Shown piece by piece: positions 1-10,610 of a stretch of DNA of 64,000 bases. Every line of letters starts with the position of its first letter. Positions within the stretch are counted from its first letter, which is position 1. The position numbers and the translations under genes are program-made. The stretch spans positions 541,633-605,632 of the forward strand of contig NZ_OMPC01000001.1 in the NCBI RefSeq assembly GCF_900312675.1, given 5' to 3'. The notes under the pieces are model-generated. The model made no database searches. It was given only the letters and a program-made list of their open reading frames with translations, and was not told the DNA's origin. Origin of the DNA: Aliivibrio sp. EL58 (lineage in GTDB: Bacteria; Pseudomonadota; Gammaproteobacteria; Enterobacterales; Vibrionaceae).

Positions 1-1097
1 GTAATGAGGCTAGTTTAACTGTGACCGCGGCAGTAGTTGAACGCATTCAGATCAGCCCAGTAGTCGTGAGCCTTGCTAAGGGGGATCGACAGCAGTACAC
101 GGCGGTGGGTTTTTACAGTGATGATACTAGTCGAAATATCTCCAATGAGGTGTCGTGGCGCAGTAGCGAAACAAGGGTTGCGACCATTAGCGAGCAAGGG
201 ATGGCTGTTGGCATAAATGTTGGTGAAACTATCATTAGTGCAGTAAAAGATGGAGTCATGAGTAACCGAGTCAATCTTATTGTTAATGAAGCAGTTTTGG
301 AATCAATTACAATTTCTCCTGTGAGTGCATCAGTAATCAAAGGCAGTACATTACAGTATGCTGCCACAGGGATTTACAGTGATGGTAACTCAATTAATAT
401 TAGCCGTAGTGTTGATTGGCACATGTCATCAACAGAATTAGCAACAATCAGTCTAACTGGTGAAGTGACTGGTGTTGATGTTGGCTCTGTTATTGTGATG
501 GCTACTAAGGGAGGAATCACAAGTAATAACGCTCATTTGGATGTAACACCAATCCCTCTTCCTGTTAATTACGTTGTTAATGTGAGGCCTAAACATACAG
601 TCATATTTGTTGGGAGTACCCAGCAATTTGAGGCAGAACTCATTTATGATGATGGCTCTAAAGAGATCTTGTCAAATGATAGAGTGATATGGAATAGCTC
701 GGCATTTAATATTGCAACGATAACGAATAATGGTCGAGCCAAAGGCATTGTGGATGGTGGAACTCGAATAAAAGCGATATTAATTGATAATATTAATGTT
801 TGGGGGGAAACAACACTAAGTGTTATTAATATTCAAACATTATTTTCGTATACTATGAATATATCTGGAGGTAATGTTCTAAATGTTGGTGATAAATCAG
901 GCTTAACAGTTAATGGTTTGTACAGTTTATTAAATGGTGGATTTGTTGACTTAAGCTACTCTTCTATATGGACCAGTTCTAACCCAAACGTTATTAGAAT
1001 GGATGGGCCAATAATGTATGCAGTAGGTTCTGGTTCTGCAACTATTACAGCAAGTTATGAAGGTAGAGTTAGTTCAGGTGAGTTTATAGTAAGGTAA
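1..1097 (+). CDS. Bacterial Ig-like (BIG2) repeat protein, 3' part, 5' end outside window
   Basis: The reading frame is open from base 3 through to a TAA at 1095-1097, so the start lies upstream of the window and the GTG at 21 is only an internal codon. About four tandem modules of 85-95 residues are visible, each with a pattern like 'ITISPVSASVIKGSTLQYAA' followed by 'W.SS...ATIS..G.V.G...G...I.A', which is the BIG2 fold of surface adhesins and invasin-like proteins. There is no LPXTG motif or C-terminal transmembrane anchor; it ends on the last Ig-like repeat. Expected to be surface-exposed or secreted. The repeat family is clear, the role of the whole protein is not known from this fragment. 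Confidence 0.8.
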   Translation, partial: NEASLTVTAAVVERIQISPVVVSLAKGDRQQYTAVGFYSDDTSRNISNEVSWRSSETRVATISEQGMAVGINVGETIISAVKDGVMSNRVNLIVNEAVLESITISPVSASVIKGSTLQYAATGIYSDGNSINISRSVDWHMSSTELATISLTGEVTGVDVGSVIVMATKGGITSNNAHLDVTPIPLPVNYVVNVRPKHTVIFVGSTQQFEAELIYDDGSKEILSNDRVIWNSSAFNIATITNNGRAKGIVDGGTRIKAILIDNINVWGETTLSVINIQTLFSYTMNISGGNVLNVGDKSGLTVNGLYSLLNGGFVDLSYSSIWTSSNPNVIRMDGPIMYAVGSGSATITASYEGRVSSGEFIVR

Positions 1098-1108
1098 TTA
1101 TTATGTAT

Positions 1109-1136
1109 AAAGCCGTTTTTATAAGCGGCTTTTTTA
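1109..1136 (+). terminator. Rho-independent terminator after the Ig-like protein
   Basis: A 7-bp stem (AAAGCCG at 1109-1115 with CGGCTTT at 1126-1132) is followed directly by a T tract, 12 bases past the stop codon. Confidence 0.75.
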
Positions 1137-1344
1137 TATATTGAATCTTATCCTTGGATTTATTTTTGTGGTGATAATCGATTAAGGAACTATCTATCAG
1201 TGTAAAAACAGGCTATTAAAAATGGGGTAATTTAAAGGTGATTTTATCAGTGTTTAAAGCAGTTTCTACTAATTTTAATTCATGCGAATAGAGCCCAACA
1301 ACTTGTCGGTTTAACGGGAATATATGATATAAAAATATAGTTTC

Positions 1345-2433
1345 TTAATTATTGCGTAACTTTTCAAATGCTTCATTAGGAGAATCAAAAATGAACCCTT
1401 GAACATAATCAATATTAATTTCTCTGATTATTTTTAATTGTTCCAAATTTTCAATGCCTTCCGCTAGTACTTTTCCTCCATTATTATGAATGTCTTCTGT
1501 TACTAGTTTTAGTTTTTTGATTATATCGTAATTATGGCTAATTTTGTCTATTAGAGTCATTCCAATTTTTGTTAACTCAGGATTAACTATTTTTATTGTT
1601 TCGAAGTTAAAGTATCCGCATCCAACATCATCAAGCCAAAACTCAAACCCTTCCATTCTGTATTTATTCATAGCAGAGATTATTTCCTCCCAACAAGGAA
1701 TGAAAATATGCTCTGTTAGTTCTAATTTTACTTTAAATTTATTATCAATAGAGTCTAATAGAAATTTTACATTATTATCTAATAGCATATATGGTGAAAT
1801 ATTTATGGATATAAATTGGTCATCATTTATATATTCAATTATATTTAATATTCGCTCTAAGCATATTAACTCTAGTTCATAAGTTGCATCTTGTGATAAA
1901 GCAGCTGAAAATAATTTTTTTGCCTCAAATAATGATGAGTTTATTGGTCCTCTAGATAACGCTTCATACCCTACAAGATTTTGTTTTTTTGTATCATATA
2001 TACCTTGTAAATATGGAGTTATTAATCTATTATCTATAATCTTTTTTAATTCACCAGTGGCTTTAGATTTAGAGCGTGAGAACTTAGATTTTTTTATATT
2101 CAAATCCTGCATTGTTAGGTTTTCGTCAAAATTATATTTGTATTCATAACTAATTAATTCTATATTTGTTAACCTGAAAATTGATAGACTAAATTTATCT
2201 TGAAAAAATTTAGACACAGAATTATGAATATTTAATTCGACGTCTTCAATGTTATTAGTCTTATTAGTTAAAAATAATTCTCCAGCATCATATACCTGTT
2301 TTTGTAAAAAACCTCCAGTAATCGATGGTATACAGATAGCTAAATCTTTCCATACTTTTCGACAGTAGGAATCACCCAGAAGGTCTATAATTAAAGGCCA
2401 GTTAGTTAGCTTTATTTTTGTTGTTATTTTCAT
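1345..2433 (-). CDS. EAL-domain cyclic-di-GMP phosphodiesterase
   Basis: 362 aa. The C-terminal two thirds is an EAL domain: EALSR at residues 157-161, then SINISP, KLELTEH, the LDDVGCG loop near 268, TKIG, LAEGIEN and QGF. All usual metal-binding and catalytic positions appear present, so it is probably an active c-di-GMP hydrolase rather than a degenerate EAL protein. The first ~130 residues match no domain I recognise, contain no transmembrane segment and are very AT-rich and lysine/asparagine-rich. Start supported by AAGGAAA upstream. It stands alone between two non-coding stretches and no partner cyclase is seen. Confidence 0.85.
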   Translation of the reverse strand: MKITTKIKLTNWPLIIDLLGDSYCRKVWKDLAICIPSITGGFLQKQVYDAGELFLTNKTNNIEDVELNIHNSVSKFFQDKFSLSIFRLTNIELISYEYKYNFDENLTMQDLNIKKSKFSRSKSKATGELKKIIDNRLITPYLQGIYDTKKQNLVGYEALSRGPINSSLFEAKKLFSAALSQDATYELELICLERILNIIEYINDDQFISINISPYMLLDNNVKFLLDSIDNKFKVKLELTEHIFIPCWEEIISAMNKYRMEGFEFWLDDVGCGYFNFETIKIVNPELTKIGMTLIDKISHNYDIIKKLKLVTEDIHNNGGKVLAEGIENLEQLKIIREINIDYVQGFIFDSPNEAFEKLRNN

Positions 2434-3026
2434 GTTTTCCTTATTAAATCCAAATGATTAGTAAGATATTTCAATCTTAGTTATCGTTTAGTAATATTTT
2501 TATTATGAGTTACATTTAATGAAAATACATCGCATTAAGTGCAACAAATACCGTTTTATATGCAAACAATGTTGCGTATAAGGTTGTTGAGTTACTATGT
2601 ATGAACTATGAGAAAATAATCTAGCATCGTGATTATTTAGTAAGTACATAAATGCCGAACTATGCCTATGAGAAATCAAATCATGAAAGTATGATTGCCT
2701 CTCATTTATTGAAACGATAATTTAATATTTTGGCACGGTGATGTCACTTACATTTGGATTGGTACAAGGTGGACTTATTTAGCTGTTTTTACGAAAATCG
2801 ACTGTGTGGTTATTATGACTTTCACCAGATAGTAATCTTATAAATAAAGAATTTTCAATAGCTTGATAATGACGAAGAAAATCCATTAAAAATACCAATG
2901 TATTAATTTTGTTTTAAGCCTAAGAGGCAAGTCATTAAAGAGGGGAATATTCTGAAATATCTTATAAAAAAGAGCGACTCTCAGTTGGAGTCGCTCTTTC
3001 ATTTGTGTATCAATTAAAGTCGGTAA
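2434..3026. other. Intergenic stretch without a recognised gene
   Basis: About 590 AT-rich bases between the EAL gene and the peptidase gene. Apart from the peptidase terminator at its right end I see no ORF with a ribosome binding site, no tRNA and no clear repeat. The part next to 2434 presumably holds the EAL gene promoter. Confidence 0.5.
2965..2999 (-). terminator. Terminator of the PepT-like gene
   Basis: A perfect 12-bp stem (2969-2980 with 2988-2999) flanked by an A run on the left that reads as a T tract on the minus strand, 28 bases after the minus-strand stop codon. Confidence 0.85.
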
Positions 3027-4133
3027 TTAACGAGTCAAATATGCCGCGACAAAGCGCGTAATGTCTACCATATCTGATACTTTAATGAACTCTTCCGTAG
3101 TATGAACTTTCGCCATACCTGTAGAAAGGTTAACCGTTGTTAAGCCCCTTTCATTAAATACGTTTGCATCTGAGCCACCACCTGTTGGTTTAGTAAATGG
3201 GTCGATGTTAATGCTTTCAAACGCTTCTTTAATGCTAGCTACGTGTGGGCTTTCATCTGCAATTTTGTATGCGTTGTATGCTCGAGTTGAAATGATTTCA
3301 ATTTCAGCACCGTGTTTATCTGCCGCTGCTTTAAAGGTTGATTCCATGTGCTCAACTTGTTTCGCGAGCTTTTCATCATCTAGAGAGCGAGCTTCACCTT
3401 CAATGTACAGTTCAGGCATAACAATGTTTGTCGCTTGACCACCACGAACCACACCAATGTTAGCTGTTGTTTCTTCGTCAATGCGAGACAGTGTCATGTT
3501 AGTAATGGCATCTGCAGCAACCGTTAGGGCATTGATGCCTTCTTCTGGTGCTAAACCTGCGTGTGCTGGACGACCTGTGATGGTTACTTTTAGGTTTTGT
3601 TGACCAGGAGCAGAAGTAATAATAGTCCCGATAGGGCCACCTGAATCTAATACGATAGCGTGGTTAGATTGAATGTAACTCATATCAAAGTTTTTAGAAC
3701 CGTGTAAACCGCCTTCTTCATAAACCGTAAATGCAAGCTCTAGTGTTTTGTGTGCTTGATTGTTTTCTTTAATCACACGTACCGCTTCCATTACAGCAGC
3801 AATACCTGATTTATCATCACCGCCAAGGATAGTGTTACCTTTAGAGCGGATCACACCATCTTCAATAATTGGCTCAATACCGTTACCCGGAGTAACTGTG
3901 TCCATGTGAGAGCTAAATACAATGCTGCCCTCTAATGAGCCTTCTAATTTTGCGTAAATATTAAAGCCATTTGATACATGCTCAGGTACTGGTAGCTTTG
4001 ATACCGTAAAGCCTAATTCCCCTAATTGCTCTGCTAATGCTTCTGCAATCGCTTTTTCATTTTTTGATTCGCTGTCGATCTGAATAATATCTAGGAAGTG
4101 ATTTACTAAACGTTCTTGATTTACTTGAGTCAT
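3027..4133 (-). CDS. PepT-like M20 metallopeptidase
   Basis: 368 aa from the start chosen here. Binuclear zinc peptidase of the M20 family, closest in pattern to the peptidase T-like group that removes N-terminal residues from small peptides in the cytoplasm. Visible metal/catalytic motifs: SSHMDTV (His76, Asp78), GGDDKSG (Asp106), the YEEGG glutamate pair at 139-140, LDSGG (Asp163) and a C-terminal VHTTEE histidine. The dimerisation lid follows the GRPAHAG motif. The ATG at 4131-4133 is preferred over one 39 bases upstream because homologous sequence begins at MTQVNQ and a purine-rich AGAAGAG precedes it. No signal peptide. Exact substrate (di- or tripeptide) is not settled by sequence. Confidence 0.85.
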   Translation of the reverse strand: MTQVNQERLVNHFLDIIQIDSESKNEKAIAEALAEQLGELGFTVSKLPVPEHVSNGFNIYAKLEGSLEGSIVFSSHMDTVTPGNGIEPIIEDGVIRSKGNTILGGDDKSGIAAVMEAVRVIKENNQAHKTLELAFTVYEEGGLHGSKNFDMSYIQSNHAIVLDSGGPIGTIITSAPGQQNLKVTITGRPAHAGLAPEEGINALTVAADAITNMTLSRIDEETTANIGVVRGGQATNIVMPELYIEGEARSLDDEKLAKQVEHMESTFKAAADKHGAEIEIISTRAYNAYKIADESPHVASIKEAFESINIDPFTKPTGGGSDANVFNERGLTTVNLSTGMAKVHTTEEFIKVSDMVDITRFVAAYLTR

Positions 4134-4363
4134 GACTTCTCTTCTTTCATTGATAGGGAATAATAAGATCACTCTAACTAAAGAAAGTGCAGAAAAAGAT
4201 GCACTGAATCAATAAATCGTCCGACTTATCTAGCATAGCCATGCGTTATATCTTAATAATTAAAAGTTATAACACATAATTAATAATTGATAACATTTTG
4301 CAACTTTCTAGATTCATATCACTCTGATAACTATATTAATAAGAAACCATAAAAGAGGTTGCT

Positions 4364-5503
4364 ATGAAATTACGATTAAAAATCACAACAGTTGCTCTAC
4401 TGTTCGCTTCATTTTTTGCTGTTATAACAAGTTTCTTTTCTACCGCTGAAGACATGACTCAGCCAATGAAAGGGGACTATGAGGTTGCCACTCTCGCAGG
4501 AGGATGCTTTTGGTGTACTGAATCTGATTTAGAAAAATTAGATGGGGTGGTGGATGTTGTTTCAGGCTATTCAGGGGGAGAGCTTGAAAATCCAACCTAT
4601 AAGCAAGTGTCATCAGGAAAGTCAGGCCACATTGAAGTGATTCAAGTGACGTTTGATCCAAAGATCGTTAGCTATGAGCAAGTGCTTGATCAGCTGTTTA
4701 GACATATGGACCCAACGGATAATCAAGGCTCATTTGTTGATAGAGGTCCACAGTATCGCCCTGCTATCTTTTTCCATAATGAAAGTCAGCAAGTAATTGC
4801 TCAAGAGTTTATGAATGCGATTGATGCAGCGAAAGTCTATCCAAAGCCTTTAGCTACAGAATTAATTGAGTTTAAAAAGTTTTGGCCAGCAGAAGATTAC
4901 CACCAAGATTATTACAAACGTAATCCAATTCGTTATAAGTATTATCGTAATGGTTCAGGCCGTGATAAATATCTAGATTCGGTATTTGGTGAAGATAGAG
5001 AAGATAAACCAAAAACATTACGTCAGTACATTGATGAGCAAAAAATGGCTCAAAATGTAAAGCAATACAGTAAACCATCAGAATCAGAAATTAAGAAAAT
5101 GCTGACTGAACAACAATATTACGTAACACAAAAAGAAGGGACTGAACGTCCATTTGATAATGCGTATTGGGATAATAAAGCCGAAGGGATTTATGTTGAT
5201 ATCGTCAGTGGTGAGCCGTTATTCTCATCAACAGACAAATATAAATCAGGAACGGGTTGGCCAAGTTTTACCAAACCAATTAATAAAGCGTACATTACCG
5301 AAGAAGATGATTTTGCATTATTCAGTAAACGTACCGAGATCCGTAGCAAATTTGCAGATTCACACTTAGGCCATGTATTTAGTGATGGACCTAAACCAAC
5401 AGGACTACGTTACTGTATGAACTCAGCTGCAATGCGTTTTGTTCCAAAAGCAGATTTAGAAAAAGAAGGCTATGGAGAATACCTTCCATTATTTGAGTCT
5501 TAA
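4364..5503 (+). CDS. msrAB: Exported MsrA-MsrB methionine sulfoxide reductase fusion
   Basis: 379 aa. Repairs oxidised methionine: the MsrA half reduces the S-sulfoxide, the MsrB half the R-sulfoxide. MsrA carries GGCFWC (residues 46-51). MsrB occupies about 235-370, with SGTGWPSF, the [10 protein letters not shown] block and the catalytic RYCMNS cysteine near 351. MsrB lacks the zinc CxxC pairs ([11 protein letters not shown] instead of a cysteine form), as in PilB-type enzymes. A hydrophobic segment at residues 8-27 is a signal peptide or membrane anchor, so the enzyme should act in the periplasm. The N-terminal thioredoxin domain of Neisseria PilB is absent, so an external reductant is needed. 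Start supported by AAAGAGG upstream. Confidence 0.92.
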   Translation: MKLRLKITTVALLFASFFAVITSFFSTAEDMTQPMKGDYEVATLAGGCFWCTESDLEKLDGVVDVVSGYSGGELENPTYKQVSSGKSGHIEVIQVTFDPKIVSYEQVLDQLFRHMDPTDNQGSFVDRGPQYRPAIFFHNESQQVIAQEFMNAIDAAKVYPKPLATELIEFKKFWPAEDYHQDYYKRNPIRYKYYRNGSGRDKYLDSVFGEDREDKPKTLRQYIDEQKMAQNVKQYSKPSESEIKKMLTEQQYYVTQKEGTERPFDNAYWDNKAEGIYVDIVSGEPLFSSTDKYKSGTGWPSFTKPINKAYITEEDDFALFSKRTEIRSKFADSHLGHVFSDGPKPTGLRYCMNSAAMRFVPKADLEKEGYGEYLPLFES

Positions 5504-5523
5504 TAAATACAGAAAATAGTAAT

Positions 5524-5560
5524 AAAAATCCGGATCATTCAGTGGGTGATCCGGATTTTT
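5524..5560. terminator. Bidirectional terminator between msrAB and the gfa gene
   Basis: A perfect 14-bp stem (5524-5537 with 5547-5560) with A and T runs on its two sides, between two convergent genes. Confidence 0.88.
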
Positions 5561-5588
5561 TATTTAGCAGTTACAAATAGAGATAATC

Positions 5589-6152
5589 TTATTTATTTTG
5601 CGCTGCGATGTGAGTAGCAATTGCATCCATTAGTGCTGGAGATAGGCAATCGTAAGTTGGAAGACCTAGTTCAACAAAGCGAGCACGGATAGCATCCATG
5701 TCTTTAGGATCAGTGCCTGTTTCGATAATAGATGAAACAAATGCAGCGAATTGTGGTGCAGAGAAACCTGCATCCTCAGACAGTTCAGTGTGAACGAAAT
5801 CTAAACCAAAGAATGGGTGATCTTGGTTATCAATACGACCGTACATGTGAGTACCACACTCTTTACAAGCGTGACGTTTGATTGTTGCCGCTTCATCGAT
5901 AACCACTAATTTTTCTGCGTTCGTAATCACTTCAACGTTATCACGTGAAATTACCGCTACTTGAGAGAAGATAGCGCCTTCTGGTTTCCAACACTTAGAA
6001 CAGCCACATGCATGGTTATGTGCAGTTTGAGCTGTTAGCTTAACGGCTACTTTATTTTCTTTACATTGACAGTGTAATGTTCCGCCTTGGAAGTTTTCAT
6101 TAGTAGCTGCGAAGCCGTTATCAATAGCTGGGTGTAGTTTTGTAATAGTCAT
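5589..6152 (-). CDS. gfa: Glutathione-dependent formaldehyde-activating enzyme (S-(hydroxymethyl)glutathione synthase)
   Basis: 187 aa. Belongs to the Gfa/CENP-V zinc family that condenses formaldehyde with glutathione in the cytoplasm. Zinc cysteines are visible as HCQC, CGCSKC and CKEC in the expected order, followed by the family's GLDFVHTEL region. The start at 6150-6152 (MTITKLHP) is chosen because AGAGAGAT precedes it; an in-frame ATG 63 bases upstream would add a lysine-rich leader that is not family-like. In many bacteria gfa sits next to a glutathione-dependent formaldehyde dehydrogenase, but here no such neighbour is present. A C-terminal part near [17 protein letters not shown] is typical of full-length Gfa. 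Confidence 0.88.
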   Translation of the reverse strand: MTITKLHPAIDNGFAATNENFQGGTLHCQCKENKVAVKLTAQTAHNHACGCSKCWKPEGAIFSQVAVISRDNVEVITNAEKLVVIDEAATIKRHACKECGTHMYGRIDNQDHPFFGLDFVHTELSEDAGFSAPQFAAFVSSIIETGTDPKDMDAIRARFVELGLPTYDCLSPALMDAIATHIAAQNK

Positions 6153-6754
6153 TTTATCTCTCTTAATTAATTTTAATATTTTTGTTATTTGTTTATTCAA
6201 GCAGCTTGTAGCCATGGAAATCTCTTAATTAGTTTGATGATTTGATTGCTCAAACGATGGGAGGCATTTTTCGCCTTTCTTGCTCTTCAAACAATACTGA
6301 AAACAGTAAATGATTATTACTGTATTGTAATAATGGCGTTTTTATTTAGTGCTTAGTTGTAATTTATGTAATCATAAATCAGGTTGAACTATTGAATAAC
6401 TTATTAATATTTAATGATAAAAATATTTTATGTGTGGCTTTTAGGCTGAGAGAACTGGAAAGAAAAGGAGAATAAAAAATAGATCTTGCAGTGAAATATG
6501 TTTCATCAAATGAAGGCAGATAAGTAGAAAGTTATTTCGTTTGGAATAAATATTATAACTTTATGTTTATTAAACCTTTTCATTTAAAGGTTCAATCTAT
6601 TCTTTGCTGAAAGGTAAGTTATAAATCGAGTTTATGATGTAAATCTAATTTTTGATAGGTTTTATAAATCACAGCTATAAGTACAAGCGATTATCTCTTA
6701 TTCTCTAAAGTGTTTATTCTATCCCCACAGTATTTTAGGGGTTAAAGAGAGAGT
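6153..6754. other. Divergent intergenic region between gfa and the patatin gene
   Basis: About 600 AT-rich bases without a convincing gene. It contains two palindromes close together: TACTG-aaaa-CAGTA near 6293-6307 and ATTATTAC-tgtatt-GTAATAAT at 6313-6334. They lie about 150 bases upstream of gfa and may be operators or a weak hairpin. Promoters for both flanking genes must lie here. Confidence 0.45.
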
Positions 6755-7627
6755 ATGGTGAAGAGTGCATTAGTCGTAGAAGGCGGAGCAATGCGTGGCA
6801 TTTTTGCTAGCGGTGTTTTGGACACTTTTATGAAGAAAGAATTTATGCCTTATGATTTCGCCATTGGAGTCTCTGCCGGAGCATCGAATCTAATAGGGTA
6901 TCTTTCTTATGCTCCTCAACGTAGCTTTGATGTCATTACGAAACTTGCAACCCACAAACGCTTTTTTAATCCAGCACGATTTGCTCGCGGTGGTGATCTT
7001 GTTGATGTTAAATGGTTAATTGAGGAGTCGAACAGAAGACATCCATTAGATTCTGAACGTTTATTTTCTTCTATTCCTATGTATGCGGCAGTAACTAATA
7101 TTGATAGTGGTAACGCCGATTATTATCAAGTAAAAGAAAGTAATTTAAATAATGTTCTTGAAGCAACAACCGCTTTACCTATCGCTTATAAATCAACACC
7201 TTGTTTCTCTGGCGGTTGTTATACCGATGGTGGAGTAGCTGACTCTATTCCGGTAAAAGAGGCTTATCGTCGAGGGGCGAGAGATATTACGGTGATCTTA
7301 TCTCACCCTTTAAGCTATGAGATGAAACCAGCACGTTCACCTTGGTTAATGACTAAACTATTAGCGCGATATCCTCAAATAGCACAAGCAATGTTAGTTC
7401 GTGCTGAAAATTACAATCAATCATTGGAATTTATTCGCAATCCCCCTGAAGGAACGATGATTCGAGTGATAGCACCACCTGAAGATTTTGCTGTTAAGCG
7501 TCTTTCTATGAAATCTCCTACACTGATTGCAGGATATGAAATGGGAGTGTCCGCAGGCGTTGATCATTTATCCAGCCGTGAGGGAACTTTTGGATTAGAT
7601 ATAGAAAACTGTCACTTTTGCTTATAA
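6755..7627 (+). CDS. Patatin-like phospholipase (YjjU-like)
   Basis: 290 aa. Patatin family lipid acyl hydrolase with a Ser-Asp dyad: the oxyanion motif GGAMRG at 10-15, nucleophile elbow GVSAG (Ser40) and YTDGG (Asp158). Pattern and length match E. coli YjjU. It has no signal peptide, so it probably acts on the inner leaflet of the cytoplasmic membrane. GAGAGAG precedes the ATG. The gene ends 55 bases before the catalase start, with no terminator that I can see between them, so co-transcription is possible. The in vivo lipid substrate is unknown. Confidence 0.87.
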   Translation: MVKSALVVEGGAMRGIFASGVLDTFMKKEFMPYDFAIGVSAGASNLIGYLSYAPQRSFDVITKLATHKRFFNPARFARGGDLVDVKWLIEESNRRHPLDSERLFSSIPMYAAVTNIDSGNADYYQVKESNLNNVLEATTALPIAYKSTPCFSGGCYTDGGVADSIPVKEAYRRGARDITVILSHPLSYEMKPARSPWLMTKLLARYPQIAQAMLVRAENYNQSLEFIRNPPEGTMIRVIAPPEDFAVKRLSMKSPTLIAGYEMGVSAGVDHLSSREGTFGLDIENCHFCL

Positions 7628-7682
7628 CCCTATTTTATAACAGTTTTTTCGTGAGCTTTATTACTATATTAAGGAATGAATA

Positions 7683-9134
7683 ATGAGTAAAAAATTAACT
7701 ACAGCAGCAGGTTGTCCTGTTGCACATAACCAAAATGTTCAAACTGCGGGTAAACGTGGCCCTCAATTATTGCAAGATGTGTGGTTTTTAGAAAAACTGG
7801 CGCATTTTGATCGTGAAGTGATTCCAGAGCGTCGTATGCACGCAAAAGGGTCTGGTGCTTACGGTACATTTACGGTTACTCATGACATTACAAAGTACAC
7901 AAAAGCAAAATTGTTCTCTGAAATTGGTAAACAAACTGAGCTATTTGCACGTTTTACTACCGTAGCTGGTGAGCGTGGCGCAGCAGATGCAGAGCGTGAT
8001 ATCCGTGGTTTTGCGCTAAAATTCTACACAGAAGAGGGTAACTGGGATTTAGTGGGTAACAACACACCCGTATTCTTCCTGCGTGATCCTCTTAAATTCC
8101 CTGATTTAAACCACGCGGTTAAACGTGATCCTCGCACAAATATGCGAAGCGCGAAAAATAACTGGGATTTCTGGACATCATTACCTGAAGCGCTTCACCA
8201 AGTAACGATCGTGATGAGTGATCGTGGTATTCCTGCTACTTACCGTCATATGCATGGTTTTGGTAGCCACACGTTTAGCTTTATCAACAGTGATAACGAG
8301 CGTTACTGGGTGAAATTCCACTTTGTATCTCAGCAAGGCATTAAAAACTTATCAGATGCTGAAGCGGGTGCAGTGATTGGTAATGATCGTGAAAGTCATC
8401 AACGTGATTTGTTAGAAAGCATTGATAACCAAGATTTCCCTAAATGGACATTGAAAGTTCAGATCATGCCAGAAGCAGAAGCGGCGACGGTTTCTTATAA
8501 CCCATTCGATTTAACCAAAGTATGGCCACATAAAGATTACCCATTAATTGAAGTGGGTGAATTTGAACTAAACCGTAACCCACAAAACTTCTTCGCAGAA
8601 GTAGAGCAGTCGGCATTTAACCCTGCAAACGTGGTTCCGGGTATCAGCTTCTCTCCAGATAAAATGCTACAAGGTCGTTTATTTGCGTATGGTGATGCAC
8701 AACGTTACCGTTTAGGTGTAAACCACCAACACATCCCAGTGAACGCACCTCGTTGTCCTGTTCATAGTTACCACCGTGATGGTGCAATGCGTGTTGATGG
8801 CAACTTTGGTAGCACATTAGGCTATGAACCAAACAACGAAGGCCAATGGGCAGAGCAACCAGATTTTTCTGAGCCACCACTAAACTTAGATGGCGCAGCA
8901 GCACATTGGGATCACCGTGAAGATGAAGATTACTTCTCACAACCGGGCGATCTATTCCGTCTAATGACCGCTGAGAAACAAGCTATCTTATTTGATAACA
9001 CAGCGCGTAACTTAAACGGTGTGCCAAAAGAAATTCAACTTCGTCACTTAAGACATTGTTATAAAGCCGATCCTGCTTATGGCGAAGGTATCGGTAAATT
9101 ACTTGATATTGATGTGAGTGAATTTAACTCGTAA
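7683..9134 (+). CDS. katA: Monofunctional haem catalase, clade 3
   Basis: 483 aa, the usual size of a small-subunit catalase. Converts hydrogen peroxide to water and oxygen. Catalytic His53 lies in [12 protein letters not shown], the distal Asn in VGNNTPVFF, and the haem-ligand tyrosine in [14 protein letters not shown]. No signal peptide, although periplasmic location of related Vibrio catalases without a classical signal has been proposed. In A. fischeri a single katA is needed for peroxide resistance and light-organ competitiveness (known from the literature; identity with this copy is inferred). AAGGAATG precedes the start and a strong terminator follows. Confidence 0.95.
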   Translation: MSKKLTTAAGCPVAHNQNVQTAGKRGPQLLQDVWFLEKLAHFDREVIPERRMHAKGSGAYGTFTVTHDITKYTKAKLFSEIGKQTELFARFTTVAGERGAADAERDIRGFALKFYTEEGNWDLVGNNTPVFFLRDPLKFPDLNHAVKRDPRTNMRSAKNNWDFWTSLPEALHQVTIVMSDRGIPATYRHMHGFGSHTFSFINSDNERYWVKFHFVSQQGIKNLSDAEAGAVIGNDRESHQRDLLESIDNQDFPKWTLKVQIMPEAEAATVSYNPFDLTKVWPHKDYPLIEVGEFELNRNPQNFFAEVEQSAFNPANVVPGISFSPDKMLQGRLFAYGDAQRYRLGVNHQHIPVNAPRCPVHSYHRDGAMRVDGNFGSTLGYEPNNEGQWAEQPDFSEPPLNLDGAAAHWDHREDEDYFSQPGDLFRLMTAEKQAILFDNTARNLNGVPKEIQLRHLRHCYKADPAYGEGIGKLLDIDVSEFNS

Positions 9135-9160
9135 TTTATCCTATTAAGTAACTATAAATC

Positions 9161-9193
9161 AAAGCGTTGAGTATTACATTCAGCGCTTTTTTT
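9161..9193 (+). terminator. katA terminator
   Basis: Stem AAAGCGTTGA (9161-9170) with TCAGCGCTTT (9180-9189), one G-T pair, then a T run. Confidence 0.8.
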
Positions 9194-9316
9194 ATGTCTG
9201 TTTACATTGTAAATTTTAGCTCTCTTGCTATTTGAAAGGTGGTTATTTTATTATTTGATTCAATTTGGTTAGAAAAACCACAAAAACTGTCGGTATTTGT
9301 GTCGATAGACCTCCGT

Positions 9317-9322
9317 TATACT
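9317..9322 (+). promoter_or_regulatory. Candidate -10 box of trhO
   Basis: TATACT lies 83 bases upstream of the trhO start codon and would give a leader containing a small hairpin (CTGGA...TCCAG near 9363-9380) before the AAGGAAAG ribosome binding site. No consensus -35 box stands out, so the call is tentative. A 13-base palindrome TTTACATTGTAAA (9201-9213) lies further upstream. Confidence 0.35.
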
Positions 9323-9404
9323 CCCCGCACTATTATAAGCCGCTAAGGCAAATACTCATTGCTCTGGACTTACGATCCAGCCTCGCAAAAAAGGAAAGTT
9401 ACTC

Positions 9405-10385
9405 ATGTCTCAATATATCGTTTGTGCGTTATACAAATTTGTTTCATTAGAAAATTACACCGACATTCGTCAACCATTAACTCAAGTATTAGAAGATAAT
9501 AATATTCGCGGCACATTGCTGCTAGCAAGTGAAGGTATTAATGGCACGGTTGCAGGCTCTCGTGAAGCGATTAATACACTACTCGCTTGGTTTAAAGAAG
9601 ATCCTCGTTTAGCTGATGTGGTTTATAAAGAATCAATTAATGACGTGCAGCCGTTTAACCGTACTAAAGTAAAGTTAAAAAAAGAAATCGTCACCATGGG
9701 CGTAGAAGGTATCGATCCTCTTAATGTAGTGGGTACGTACGTTAAACCTGCTGATTGGAATGCACTTATTTCTGATCCAGACGTGCTATTGGTTGATACT
9801 CGAAATGATTATGAAGTAGATATAGGCACATTCAAACATGCTGTTAACCCAAAGACAGAAACGTTCCGCGATTTTCCTCAATACGTTGCTGATAATTTAG
9901 ACCCTGAAAAACATAAAAAAGTAGCGATGTTCTGTACTGGTGGTATTCGTTGTGAAAAATCGACCGCGTATATGAAAGAGCAAGGGTTTGATGAGGTCTA
10001 TCACCTTGAAGGCGGCATCTTAAAGTACCTTGAAGAAGTGCCAGAAGAAAACAGCTTATGGGAAGGAGATTGCTATGTGTTTGATGGCCGAGTTGCGGTT
10101 AACCATCAATTAGAAAAAAGCCATTACGATGTATGTAATGCGTGCCGTTTGCCAATCACAGATGAAGATAAGCAGTCTGATGCGTTTGAGAAAGGCGTTA
10201 GCTGCCCTAAATGTATTGATCAGCACAGTGATGAGCAAAAATCCCGTTTTCGTGAGCGAGAAAAACAAGTGCAACTTGCGGACGAAAGAGGTGAAACTCA
10301 CGTAGGTGGAGATGCAGCCAAACTCATTGAGCAACGTAAGCAAGAAAAGAAAGAGAGAAAACAGCAGCAGAGAAGTACTAAGTAA
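9405..10385 (+). CDS. trhO: tRNA uridine(34) hydroxylase TrhO (YceA), rhodanese family
   Basis: 326 aa. TrhO makes 5-hydroxyuridine at the wobble position of certain tRNAs using oxygen. Layout: an acylphosphatase-like N-terminal domain ([10 protein letters not shown] near 46-55), a rhodanese domain with active-site loop [10 protein letters not shown] around residue 180, and a C-terminal cysteine-rich zinc-like part (CNAC...CPKC) ending in a lysine/glutamine-rich tail. Length and motif order match E. coli YceA. AAGGAAAG lies 8 bases before the ATG. It is a single-gene unit between the katA terminator and the LPMO gene. Confidence 0.92.
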   Translation: MSQYIVCALYKFVSLENYTDIRQPLTQVLEDNNIRGTLLLASEGINGTVAGSREAINTLLAWFKEDPRLADVVYKESINDVQPFNRTKVKLKKEIVTMGVEGIDPLNVVGTYVKPADWNALISDPDVLLVDTRNDYEVDIGTFKHAVNPKTETFRDFPQYVADNLDPEKHKKVAMFCTGGIRCEKSTAYMKEQGFDEVYHLEGGILKYLEEVPEENSLWEGDCYVFDGRVAVNHQLEKSHYDVCNACRLPITDEDKQSDAFEKGVSCPKCIDQHSDEQKSRFREREKQVQLADERGETHVGGDAAKLIEQRKQEKKERKQQQRSTK

Positions 10386-10610
10386 CTCAGATTTTATGGT
10401 GATATGAGTTATAAATAATGAACTGACTCGAAAGAATATAATGTGTTTTCATTTAACTCATTATTAGATGGAAAGCAGATAACAAATGCGTAAATAAAGC
10501 GCTTATTTGTTTCTATTTTTATCGTCAATTCATCAATCCTTGCTAATTTTATAAACGAAAGTGGGGCGTTAATCGCCTCATTTTTATTGTTTATAAACAA
10601 GGATGAAATC

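Noticed and set aside
8644-8940. Minus-strand ORF inside katA and similar opposite-frame ORFs within long genes
   Set aside because: They lie in strongly conserved coding sequence on the other strand and have no start signals or recognisable product.
9265-9450. 61-codon ORF overlapping the trhO start
   Set aside because: No ribosome binding site, crosses the trhO promoter and leader, and has no family-like sequence.
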